From assembly GCA_021161165.1 (NCBI GenBank), contig JAGHBF010000028.1, positions 1 to 13,980 on the forward strand: a DNA stretch of 13,980 nt, written 5' to 3'. The notes under the pieces are model-generated. The model did no database searches. It was not told the DNA's origin and worked only from the letters and a program-made list of their open reading frames with translations. This stretch comes from Candidatus Aminicenantota bacterium (GTDB lineage: Bacteria; Acidobacteriota; Aminicenantia; S016-38). Below are positions 5,742 through 13,220 of this stretch, piece after piece; position 1 is the first letter of the stretch, and each line of letters begins with the position of its first letter. The position numbers and the translations under genes were made by a program.

Positions 5742-6992
5742 ATGAGGAGAATTTTCCTCTTTTTTGTGCTTGTCCCAATTCTGTTGTCTCTTGAGACTTT
5801 TTCCCTGAAAAACGGGATGAAATTGATTCTTGTCCAGAGAGATATTCCTGCTGTTTTTATGGCGACATATTACAGAGCAGGTTCTTTTTTTGACCCTCCT
5901 GGGCAGGAGGGGCTTGCATACCTTTCATCCAGGCTCAGCTTTGTTTCCAGAAGAAAGACCAGACCCTGGGAACAAATTTTTTTCCTGAAAAGAGTGGGCG
6001 GAGAAATTAATGTAGAAGTAAACCAGGATTTTTCCGTGTTTTTTTCTTATTTTCCGAAAGAAGAGTTTCCTCTGGCTCTGTGGTATGAGATGGAACGGAT
6101 GAAGCCCCCCCTTGTAAGCAGAGAGAGGTTTGAGATGACGAAGGCTCAGTTGTCTCAGGAGCTTTTTGAGCAGATGACCGGTAATCCATGGCTTGCTATT
6201 TATAGTGAGATATTAAGAGGAGTTTATGGGGAAACTCCATATTCACACCCCCCCTGGGGATACCCCGGAAATATAAAGAGAATTTCAGGGGAATCATTCC
6301 TCAGGTTTTATTCTTCCTATTATCAGCCAGGAATGGCAACCATGATAATTATAGGGAATCTTACAGAAGCGGACAGATCTTTGATTATCAAAATGTTTTC
6401 TCCTCTCAAAGGTAAAAATGTTTTTATCCCTGAAAGAGTAGATTTTCCAGCCAGGGACTTCAGTGGAAATATCAGTGTAAAAGGTTTCGAAAAACCAGGC
6501 TTTGTTCTTTCTTACAGAATATCAAATCCTGGATGTAGGGAGAGAGTGATCCTTGAGATGTTGAAGTCCTATCTGGAGAGAAGACTTATAGAAAATATGG
6601 AAAGGTATTCACCTGAGGAAAAGATTAAAATTGTGACGAGTCATTTTATATATTCTTCTTTGTTTTCAGTGATGTATAAAGGCAAAGATTTCATGAAAAT
6701 AAAGAGATTGATTGAGGATGAAATAACAAAATTAAGGGTTTCATCCATTAAAGGAGAAAACCTGTATGGGTTGCAAAGGGATTTTATAAGGAGAATCAGG
6801 GAAGCGGAACAGAATCCAGAAAAATGGAGAGAGGAGTTGGGAATTTTATCCCTGGTCTACAGATGTTCGGAGGCAGATGTTCTGTCCAGAACTCTTTCTA
6901 TTAACACAAATAGCTTCAGAGAGCTTGTAAGGAGTAATTTAACCCCCTTTAACAGGGCTACATTGTATTTAAAACCATGGAAAGAAAAATAA
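5742..6992 (+). CDS. Exported M16-peptidase-like protein lacking the zinc motif (first of a pair)
   Basis: This is a 416-residue protein with an N-terminal signal peptide (basic MRR, then a hydrophobic stretch to about 18), so it acts outside the cytoplasm. The M16 (insulinase/pitrilysin) fold is recognisable: FSLKNGMKLILVQ (20-32), AGSFFDPPGQEGLAYL (46-61), GGEINVEVNQDFSVFF (86-101), HPPWGYPGNIKRIS (169-182) and YYQPGMATMIIIGNL (193-207). The zinc-binding HxxEH that should fall at 60-64 reads YLSSR, so both His and the Glu are lost. The distal ligand Glu140 (QLSQEL) appears kept. Proteolysis by this chain is therefore unlikely. Its stop overlaps the start of a second M16-like gene by 16 bases. 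Zinc-free M16 chains are known as non-catalytic halves of heterodimers. Confidence 0.8.
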   Translation: MRRIFLFFVLVPILLSLETFSLKNGMKLILVQRDIPAVFMATYYRAGSFFDPPGQEGLAYLSSRLSFVSRRKTRPWEQIFFLKRVGGEINVEVNQDFSVFFSYFPKEEFPLALWYEMERMKPPLVSRERFEMTKAQLSQELFEQMTGNPWLAIYSEILRGVYGETPYSHPPWGYPGNIKRISGESFLRFYSSYYQPGMATMIIIGNLTEADRSLIIKMFSPLKGKNVFIPERVDFPARDFSGNISVKGFEKPGFVLSYRISNPGCRERVILEMLKSYLERRLIENMERYSPEEKIKIVTSHFIYSSLFSVMYKGKDFMKIKRLIEDEITKLRVSSIKGENLYGLQRDFIRRIREAEQNPEKWREELGILSLVYRCSEADVLSRTLSINTNSFRELVRSNLTPFNRATLYLKPWKEK

Positions 6993-8197
6993 AGCTGATT
7001 TTTATATTCTTTTTCTTAAACTACATGATTTTTCCGGTAAATTTAATAATGAGAGCCACTCAGAATGAGCTTGTTTCTATAACCGTCGTTTCCCCATGTG
7101 GAAGAGCTGATGAAGGAATAAGCGGGCTTCTTTCAGTTCTTTTCCTGTATCAGAGGGAAAAGTGGAGAAAGAGTTTATGGAATTCAGGTGGGAGGGTTGA
7201 GGCCAAAATAAATGAAGACTCTTCGTATTTCAGGGTCATTGCTTTGAAAAATTACTGGAATGTGGCTACCAACGTTACAGAATCCCTTATTTTTGACTCG
7301 CAAATAAATCCCATTTCACTTGAGACTGCTAAAAAGATTTTAGTAATGTCCCTTCCCAGACCAACTCTTGAGGATTTTGGCCCGTTTCTTTTCTATCCTA
7401 TGTCGGAATACGGTCATCCATTTCCTGTTATAGCTGATATAATGAAAATTAACTCTTCCCATCTCAGGGCTTTAAAAAATAAATGTTTTTCGCCGAGCAG
7501 GGTGAGAGTTATAGTCGAAGGTGGATTTGTGCCCTCTGTTGTGAAGAACATCTATATGAAAAAAATTGCCGATTATCCTCCTCCACCACGGCTCGTAGAA
7601 CCTCCTGACAGACCACCTATTGGAGTGGGATTCCTTCCAGATGATGAATATCATGTAATATGGTTCTTTAAGTTGATAGAGGAAAGGGAAATTTTGCCCA
7701 TCAAATATTTGATTCATTCTCTTGCCATGAACTCTGAGGGTCTTCTTTATACTATGTTTTCCGGAAAAATAAGGGTTAATTCTGGAATTAAATATGGAAG
7801 GAACGTTTCTTTTGGATGGATTGATCTGAAGGTGAACGATCCCAAAGACCTCCGTGAGGTATTTTTTGTTTCAAGAAGGGTTATATACGGGAAATTGAGA
7901 ACTGGCATAGAAGAGGAAGAATATAATAGAGCCAGGAAGTACGAATTAGGGCGTGAGAAATACTATAAAAGCCTTCCCTGGCCCATTTTCAGGAGAGAAT
8001 GGAAGGCTATAAGGATGAGGGAGAAGAAAATGTCCATTGAGCAGATGAACAATGTTTTGAAGAATTTCCCCTTGAGAAGCACTTCTGTTCTTATAACAGG
8101 GAGGGAAAACAATATCAAGGAAATATTGGATAGGGTTAGTTCAATAGGTGTGTTTGATTCTCTGGGAAGATTTATGTATGAACTTTCCAGTGAGTAG
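6977..8197 (+). CDS. Exported, divergent M16-like protein (second of a pair)
   Basis: This 406-residue protein has a signal peptide (MERKIK then a hydrophobic run to about 20). Similarity to M16 is weaker than in its neighbour but follows the family layout: SITVVSPCGRADEGISGLLS (34-53), GGRVEAKINEDSSYFRVIAL (71-90), and a C-terminal half with an ITGRENN-type strand-turn (373-379) like the ivGd segment of M16 repeats. Where HxxEH is expected (about 50-54) it reads GLLSV, so there is no zinc site. A Pro-rich linker (YPPPPRLVEPPDRPP, 200-214) separates the two halves. The start ATG lies within the end of the preceding gene, implying coupled translation and a heterodimer. Assignment rests mainly on the pairing and layout. 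Confidence 0.65.
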   Translation: MERKIKLIFIFFFLNYMIFPVNLIMRATQNELVSITVVSPCGRADEGISGLLSVLFLYQREKWRKSLWNSGGRVEAKINEDSSYFRVIALKNYWNVATNVTESLIFDSQINPISLETAKKILVMSLPRPTLEDFGPFLFYPMSEYGHPFPVIADIMKINSSHLRALKNKCFSPSRVRVIVEGGFVPSVVKNIYMKKIADYPPPPRLVEPPDRPPIGVGFLPDDEYHVIWFFKLIEEREILPIKYLIHSLAMNSEGLLYTMFSGKIRVNSGIKYGRNVSFGWIDLKVNDPKDLREVFFVSRRVIYGKLRTGIEEEEYNRARKYELGREKYYKSLPWPIFRREWKAIRMREKKMSIEQMNNVLKNFPLRSTSVLITGRENNIKEILDRVSSIGVFDSLGRFMYELSSE

Positions 8198-8200
8198 TTC

Positions 8201-9067
8201 ATGGACTTCGCTTTAGAATTTATCTCGTACCTTCAAAAGGAAAAACGGTTTTCCAAAAACACTATAAAATCCTATAAAGGAGACCTTCTTCAGTTTAAAG
8301 CATTTCTTGCCAGAAGGGGTAAAAATATATTAATAGCTGAGGCAGAGGACATTTATAACTTTCTTTTGTGGCTTCAGAAGGAGGGATATAGTAAAACATC
8401 AGTTGAGAGGAAGCTTGCTGCTATTAAATCCCTGTATAAATATCTTCTGAGAATCGGAGCTATACAGGTCAATCAAGCTAAGCTGGTAAATTATCCAAGG
8501 AAGTCAAAACCCCTCCCCACGGTTCTTTCCGAGAAAGAAATGGCGACTCTCCTTGAGCTTCCTGACCCGGCGGACTTTTTCTCATCAAGGGACAGGGCAA
8601 TCCTTGAGCTACTATATGCCACAGGAATGAGATTGTCTGAGCTGGTAGGGCTAAATCTTTCAGACGTTAATTTAAAAGATAAGTTCGTAAGGGTTAAAGG
8701 TAAAGGCGGAAAGGAAAGAATCGTTCCTTTTGGTGAACCCGCCCGCAGAGCTCTAATCCAGTATCTGTCTTTCAGAAAAAACTCAGATGAAGAAGCACTA
8801 TTCCTTAATAAGTTTGGGAAAAGACTTTCTCCGAGGTGGGTTGAAAAAACCGTTGACAGGTACATAAAGCTTACGGCCATAAACAAGAAAATATCTCCCC
8901 ATAAAATTCGCCACAGTTTTGCTACTCATCTTTTAATGAGGGGGGCTGATATAAGAACCATCCAGGAACTTCTGGGGCATTCTTCCCTTTCTACCACCCA
9001 GAAGTATACCCATCTTAATTTTGAAATATTAAAAAAGGAATACGAAAAAGCGCATCCAGAGGAATGA
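8201..9067 (+). CDS. xerC: Xer-type tyrosine recombinase
   Basis: This site-specific recombinase of the XerC/XerD family resolves chromosome dimers at a dif site in most bacteria. It has 288 residues: an N-terminal SAM-like core-binding domain (about 1-90, with SKNTIKSYKGDL at 18-29) and a catalytic domain with the complete set Arg144 (TGMRLSEL), Lys168 (KGKGGKER), His234 and Arg237 (SPHKIRHSFATHLL), His260 (ELLGHSS) and nucleophile Tyr269 (QKYTHL). The length is normal for the family. The ATG is three bases after the stop of the preceding gene and has no Shine-Dalgarno site, suggesting re-initiation. Whether it acts alone (XerA/XerH style) or with a partner cannot be told; no dif-like site was recognised. 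The name xerC is by family rather than proven orthology. Confidence 0.9.
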   Translation: MDFALEFISYLQKEKRFSKNTIKSYKGDLLQFKAFLARRGKNILIAEAEDIYNFLLWLQKEGYSKTSVERKLAAIKSLYKYLLRIGAIQVNQAKLVNYPRKSKPLPTVLSEKEMATLLELPDPADFFSSRDRAILELLYATGMRLSELVGLNLSDVNLKDKFVRVKGKGGKERIVPFGEPARRALIQYLSFRKNSDEEALFLNKFGKRLSPRWVEKTVDRYIKLTAINKKISPHKIRHSFATHLLMRGADIRTIQELLGHSSLSTTQKYTHLNFEILKKEYEKAHPEE

Positions 9068-9098
9068 GTCTATTACCCTAAAAACTCTGATTTTAAAA

Positions 9099-9107
9099 TG
9101 GTAAAAT
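9099..9107 (+). promoter_or_regulatory. Extended -10 promoter before the DUF2905-uvrA unit
   Basis: TGGTAAAAT, a TG-extended -10, ends nine bases before the ATG at 9117. The same nonamer forms the -10 of the tRNA-Gln promoter (231-239). No good -35 is visible, which extended -10 promoters tolerate. The predicted start near 9114 leaves a leader of about three bases. Read-through from xerC, 49 bases upstream, is the alternative. Confidence 0.4.
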
Positions 9108-9116
9108 TTTATAGAG

Positions 9117-9326
9117 ATGAAGCAGATAGGAATTTTGTTTTTGATTTTTTCTCTTTTTCTGTTTTTAATAGGGGTTTTGCTGATCATTCTTCCTCAGATT
9201 CCACGAATTCCTGGTGATATAGTTATAAAAAAGAAGGGATTCACCCTGATTTTTCCCCTTGGTACATCCATTCTCTTGAGTATTATCCTTGCTCTTGTGC
9301 TTAATCTTATTTTCAGGAGCAAATAA
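9117..9326 (+). CDS. DUF2905 small membrane protein
   Basis: This is a 69-residue protein with two transmembrane segments (about 4-26 and 46-66). Between them lies the family hallmark, IPRIPGDIVIKKKGFTLIFP (28-47), closely matching the PGDI-x-I-[KR] loop of DUF2905 proteins. These small integral membrane proteins are common in bacteria, often beside DNA repair or recombination genes, and have no established function. Here it lies between xerC and uvrA, with uvrA starting seven bases after its stop, so it is probably first in the uvrA-holB-truA unit. There is no Shine-Dalgarno site. The family call is firm; the role is unknown. Confidence 0.85.
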   Translation: MKQIGILFLIFSLFLFLIGVLLIILPQIPRIPGDIVIKKKGFTLIFPLGTSILLSIILALVLNLIFRSK

Positions 9327-9333
9327 CATTTAA

Positions 9334-11790
9334 ATGAAGGAATTAATAATAAGAGGAGCAAGGGAGCACAATCTGAAAGATATTACGCTTTCCTTACCCC
9401 ATGATAGGCTTATAGTTATAACCGGAGTATCTGGCTCTGGGAAGAGTTCTCTTGCCTTTGATACTGTTTTTCAGCAAGCACAGATGAAGTTTCTTGAGGT
9501 GCTTTCACCATACGCAAGGAGGTTCCTGGAAAAGGTAAACAAGCCTGAGGTTGAATCAATAGAAGGATTAAGAGCCGGGATTGCAGTTGACCAGAAATCC
9601 ATTGCAGCCAATCCCAGGTCCACAGTGGGGACTGTGACCGAAATTTACGATTATTTAAGACTTCTTTTTTCTAAAGCTTCTCAGGCATATTGTCCTTCTT
9701 GCGGTAGAAGGCTGGAAAGCTTTTCCAACGAGGAAATAGCAACAGCAGTGCAAGAGAAATTTTCCGGAAGGAAAATAAAAATACTTGCTCCCATAATAAG
9801 AGGTAAAAAAGGAGAGCATAGGGAAGTTTTTAGCAAAATTTCAAGAATGGGTTATTTGAGAGCAAGGGTGGATGGTCAAATAATGGAGATTACTTCACCT
9901 CCTTTGCTCCAGAGGTTCAAAACCCATACTATAGAAGTGCTTGTGGACGAGCTTGTCCCTCGGGGGGAAAGGCTTCAAAGGAGTGTGGCAAGGGCCCTGG
10001 AGATTTCTGGAGATAGTCTTATAGTCCTGCATGGGGATGAAGAGATTCTTTTTTCAACATCGCTTCACTGTCCCTATTGTGGTATCTCTTTGCCCACTCC
10101 TGAACCCAGGCTTTTTTCCTTTAATAGCCCTTACGGAGCCTGTCCTGTATGCGGTGGCACAGGATTCAAACTGATTATCCACGGAGAAGAGGAATTTCTA
10201 TCCGAAGAACGCTGTTCCCAGTGCAATGGAACAAGGTTAAGAAAGGAATCTCTGGCATTTAAAGTATGGGATAAAGACATCGGATATTATGTGGAATTGC
10301 CGGCTTCAGATCTTAGAGAAGAGTTTCTTGGTATGGAGAAACTATGGGAAGATAAAATTACAAAAATCATAGTTTCCCAAATCGTTGACAGACTTGGAGT
10401 GATGGAGGATTTGGGCATAGGATATCTCACACTGAACAGACCAATTTTTACACTTTCAGGTGGAGAGGCACAGAGGGTGAGACTTGCATCACAGCTCGGC
10501 TCAAAATTAAAGGGAGCGCTTTATGTGCTTGATGAACCATCAATAGGGTTACATGCAAGGGATCAGAAAAGGCTTATAGAAGTGCTAAAGAGGATCAGGG
10601 ATTTTGGCAATACTGTGATAGTAGTGGAACACGATGAGATGACCATTAGAAGTGCGGATCATATAGTGGATATGGGCCCGGGAGGCGGAGAACAGGGTGG
10701 GAAAATTGTGGCCAGGGGTAATTTGGAGGACATTCTCTTTTCCAAAAATTCCATAACAGCTCAATACCTGAGGGGGGAGAAGAAAATAGAGGTTCCTGAA
10801 AAGAGAAGGAAACCCGAGGGATTCATTGAACTTATAGGCGTAAAAAAACACAACCTGAAAAATATAAACGTAAGAATTCCCCTGGGGGTTTTAGTAGTAG
10901 TTACCGGAGTTTCTGGTTCAGGGAAGAGCTCTCTTATAATCGATACTTTATACCCTGCGCTGAAGGGCGAAAAGAATGGGCTGGATGAGATAAAGGGAGC
11001 AGATGGGATTAAAGAGGTGGTTTTAGTAGACCAGAAACCCATTGGAAGGACACCCAGATCGAATCCTGCTACCTATACCGGGGTTTTTACGCACATCAGA
11101 AAACTTTTTTCTTCTCTTCCTGAATCCAGGAAAAGGGGTTTTACAAAGTCAAGATTTAGCTTCAATTTAGAAGAAGGACGATGTCCGGTTTGTAAGGGAG
11201 CAGGGGTAATAAGAGTCAAGATGCATTTTCTACCGGACGTTTTTACCCTATGCGGAGAATGCAGGGGTCAGAGATACAAAAGAGAAGTGCTGGATGTGAA
11301 ATTTCAGGGGAAGAACATAAACGATATTCTTGAAATGACCATTGAAGAGGCATATTCCTTTTTTCAGGATGTACCCCAAATCGAAAGAAGGCTAAGGTTT
11401 TTAAAAGATATTGGACTAGGATACTTGAAGCTTGGACAGCCATCACCAAATCTTTCCGGAGGAGAGGCGCAGAGAATTAAAATTGCCAGGGAGCTGACCA
11501 GAAATGTAAAATCCAATTTATATATACTTGATGAACCTACAGTAGGGCTTCATTTTGATGACATTAAAAAACTTCTTGCCGTTTTACACAGACTTGTGGA
11601 TGAGGGGGCTACCGTCATTGTAATAGAGCATAACCTTGATGTGATTAAAAACGCTGATTGGATAATTGACCTTGGACCAGAAGGAGGAGAAAAAGGGGGA
11701 AAGGTAGTTGCCTCTGGAAGTCCTGAAGATGTTTGCAGGGCAGATACATACACTGCAAAATTTTTGCGAGAGGTTTTAAATGGATGCTGA
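9334..11790 (+). CDS. uvrA: Short UvrA, excinuclease ABC subunit A, apparently lacking the insertion domain
   Basis: UvrA dimers find bulky DNA lesions and load UvrB in nucleotide excision repair. Both ABC modules are intact: Walker A GVSGSGKSS (31-39) and GVSGSGKSS (525-533), signatures LSGGEAQR (374-381 and 707-714), Walker B VLDEPS (398-403) and ILDEPT (731-736). Zinc-site cysteine pairs are Cys120/123 with 246/249, Cys270/273 with 294/297, and Cys617/620 with 640/643. The UvrB-binding region (about 125-245, with LAPIIRGKKGEH) is present. The protein has 818 residues instead of about 940. Most of the deficit falls between Cys273 and Cys294, where only 20 residues replace the usual insertion domain of roughly 100. 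It is therefore not the UvrA2 type, which lacks the UvrB-binding domain. The end overlaps the next gene by 11 bases. Confidence 0.95.
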   Translation: MKELIIRGAREHNLKDITLSLPHDRLIVITGVSGSGKSSLAFDTVFQQAQMKFLEVLSPYARRFLEKVNKPEVESIEGLRAGIAVDQKSIAANPRSTVGTVTEIYDYLRLLFSKASQAYCPSCGRRLESFSNEEIATAVQEKFSGRKIKILAPIIRGKKGEHREVFSKISRMGYLRARVDGQIMEITSPPLLQRFKTHTIEVLVDELVPRGERLQRSVARALEISGDSLIVLHGDEEILFSTSLHCPYCGISLPTPEPRLFSFNSPYGACPVCGGTGFKLIIHGEEEFLSEERCSQCNGTRLRKESLAFKVWDKDIGYYVELPASDLREEFLGMEKLWEDKITKIIVSQIVDRLGVMEDLGIGYLTLNRPIFTLSGGEAQRVRLASQLGSKLKGALYVLDEPSIGLHARDQKRLIEVLKRIRDFGNTVIVVEHDEMTIRSADHIVDMGPGGGEQGGKIVARGNLEDILFSKNSITAQYLRGEKKIEVPEKRRKPEGFIELIGVKKHNLKNINVRIPLGVLVVVTGVSGSGKSSLIIDTLYPALKGEKNGLDEIKGADGIKEVVLVDQKPIGRTPRSNPATYTGVFTHIRKLFSSLPESRKRGFTKSRFSFNLEEGRCPVCKGAGVIRVKMHFLPDVFTLCGECRGQRYKREVLDVKFQGKNINDILEMTIEEAYSFFQDVPQIERRLRFLKDIGLGYLKLGQPSPNLSGGEAQRIKIARELTRNVKSNLYILDEPTVGLHFDDIKKLLAVLHRLVDEGATVIVIEHNLDVIKNADWIIDLGPEGGEKGGKVVASGSPEDVCRADTYTAKFLREVLNGC

Positions 11791-12496
11791 AAAATACTTC
11801 AAAGAAGCTTTTGCCAGGGGTAGACTGCATCATACTATACTGGTTGAAGAAGGAGACGAGAAAACCATACTTCTTTTTGCCCAGCTTCTATTTTGCGGAG
11901 GGTGTAAAAAAGGGCTTGATGAATTTTCTGAAATAGTAAGAATAACCCCATCGGGCTCTAGTATAAAGATTTTTCAGATCAGGGAGCTGGAGGAACTGGT
12001 TGCTTTAAAGCCGTTTTCTTCACCCTGGAGACTTGTAGTATTTGAAGAGGCTGAAAAAATGACTGTAGAAGCGGTAAATGCCCTGCTTAAACTACTGGAA
12101 GAGCCCCCTGAGGCTACATATTTTTTGATTTTAACGGATTCCCCCTCATCTTTGCCCCCTACCATTCTTTCAAGGTCAGTTCAACTTTCGTGGAAGGGAA
12201 AATTAAAAAGGAAGAAGAAAAAACTTCCTCAGCCAGAAGGGATAAAAAAAAGAGAGGACCTCAAAAGATACATAGAGGATGTTATTTGCTTTTTAAGAGA
12301 TTGGGAAGCGGTTAAATATGGAAACGAGCCTTTATATTTCAGCCCTAAAGAGCTTAATAAGGTTGCCTTAAAAGAGAATAAAATAATTAATGCCTTTGAT
12401 GATCTTGTAAAGATTTACTCTATTTCGGACAGGTCTAATCTTTCCATTTCTAAAAAGTTCATAAAAAATGTACTGGAGGGACTGGGAATTGTCTAA
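11780..12496 (+). CDS. holB: DNA polymerase III delta-prime subunit-like clamp-loader protein
   Basis: This 238-residue protein resembles the delta-prime (HolB) subunit of the sliding-clamp loader. It has RLHHTILVEEG (15-25), IREL (67-70), LVVFEEAEKM (85-94) as the Walker B-like strand, VNALLKLLEEPPEATYFLIL (99-118) and the SRC-like element LSRS (130-133). The ATP site is decayed (EEGDEKT in place of GxxGxGKT), as in other delta-prime subunits, which do not hydrolyse ATP. The usual four-Cys zinc module is cut down to CGGC (39-42). A Lys-rich stretch follows (139-148). It is about 80-100 residues shorter than usual, with a C-terminal domain I cannot align. GAGAGG lies six bases before the ATG. 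It overlaps uvrA, and the truA start lies inside its last codons. Confidence 0.82.
   Translation: MDAEKYFKEAFARGRLHHTILVEEGDEKTILLFAQLLFCGGCKKGLDEFSEIVRITPSGSSIKIFQIRELEELVALKPFSSPWRLVVFEEAEKMTVEAVNALLKLLEEPPEATYFLILTDSPSSLPPTILSRSVQLSWKGKLKRKKKKLPQPEGIKKREDLKRYIEDVICFLRDWEAVKYGNEPLYFSPKELNKVALKENKIINAFDDLVKIYSISDRSNLSISKKFIKNVLEGLGIV
12475..12480 (+). promoter_or_regulatory. Shine-Dalgarno site that fixes the truA start
   Basis: GGAGGG lies eight bases before TTG at 12489. It supports this TTG over the in-frame ATG at 12468, which has no purine-rich site upstream and would add seven residues (MYWRDWE) not usual in the family. Confidence 0.65.
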
Positions 12497-13220
12497 TTAC
12501 AAACTCACAATTGCCTATGACGGTACCAATTACAGGGGCTGGCAATACCAGCCTGACCAGAGTACTATCCAGGGTACAATACACAGAGCTTTGCAGATAA
12601 TAACCAAAAGAAGACCGAAACTTTACGGGGCAGGCAGGACAGATGCAGGTGTACATGCACTTGGTCAGGTGGCAAACTTTCACACCAAACTTTCCATTCC
12701 TCCAGATTCAATGAAAAGGGCGATAAACTCTCTTATTCCCCCCGATATTCGAATTATGAAATGCGAGATAGTTGACGATAAATTCAATGCAAGGTTTCAT
12801 TCCAAAGGGAAAGTTTACGAATACAGAGTTTACAGAGGTGAAATAGTTTCTCCCTTTTTGTACAGGTATGTGGCACATGTTTACTTTCCTCTGGATGTGG
12901 AGGCTATAAAAAAGGCGTCAGAACTTCTTGTGGGAGAAAAAGATTTTTCTTCTTTTACGTCAGAATCAGAGGGAAAAAATAAGATAAGAAAAATTGAAAG
13001 TTTTGAGGTCTGGGAAGAAGGAGAAATGCTGTATTTCAGAGTGAGAGGAAATGGTTTTCTTAAGTATATGGTAAGAATAATGGTGGGAACACTTTTAGAA
13101 GTGGGGAAAGGAAAAATTACTTTGAATGACTTTGAAAAAATACTCGAGGCCAAGGATAGAACCCTTGCAGGTCCTACTGCTCCTCCCCAGGGCCTTTTCC
13201 TTTTGAAGGTTCTGTACTGA
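12489..13220 (+). CDS. truA: tRNA pseudouridine(38-40) synthase TruA
   Basis: TruA makes pseudouridine at positions 38, 39 and 40 in the anticodon arm of many tRNAs. The 243-residue protein (from the TTG start) opens with SNYKLTIAYDGTNYRGWQYQ (2-21), as usual for TruA. The catalytic motif is GAGRTDAGVHALGQ with Asp52. Further family elements are FNARFHSKGKVYEYRV, GEKDFSSF, RVRGNGFLKYMVRIMVGTLL and the C-terminal GPTAPPQGLFLLKV. The length is normal. The TTG start lies inside the last three codons of holB and has GGAGGG at the right distance. It is last in the DUF2905-uvrA-holB-truA unit. Its final 47 bases overlap, on the other strand, the end of the convergent gene. Confidence 0.94.
   Translation: MSNYKLTIAYDGTNYRGWQYQPDQSTIQGTIHRALQIITKRRPKLYGAGRTDAGVHALGQVANFHTKLSIPPDSMKRAINSLIPPDIRIMKCEIVDDKFNARFHSKGKVYEYRVYRGEIVSPFLYRYVAHVYFPLDVEAIKKASELLVGEKDFSSFTSESEGKNKIRKIESFEVWEEGEMLYFRVRGNGFLKYMVRIMVGTLLEVGKGKITLNDFEKILEAKDRTLAGPTAPPQGLFLLKVLY

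Noticed and set aside
8491..8886. Long minus-strand open frame inside xerC, and similar ones inside hisS, uvrA, holB and truA
   Set aside because: They are antisense shadows of clearly recognised genes, with no promoter, Shine-Dalgarno site or familiar protein motif.
8201..9067. Tyrosine recombinase considered as a phage or integron integrase marking a mobile island
   Set aside because: It has Xer-family motifs and length, sits among housekeeping genes, and no attachment-site repeat, cargo or phage gene is seen nearby.
12468..12488. ATG start for truA adding MYWRDWE
   Set aside because: It has no Shine-Dalgarno site; the TTG at 12489 has GGAGGG at eight bases and gives the usual TruA N-terminus.
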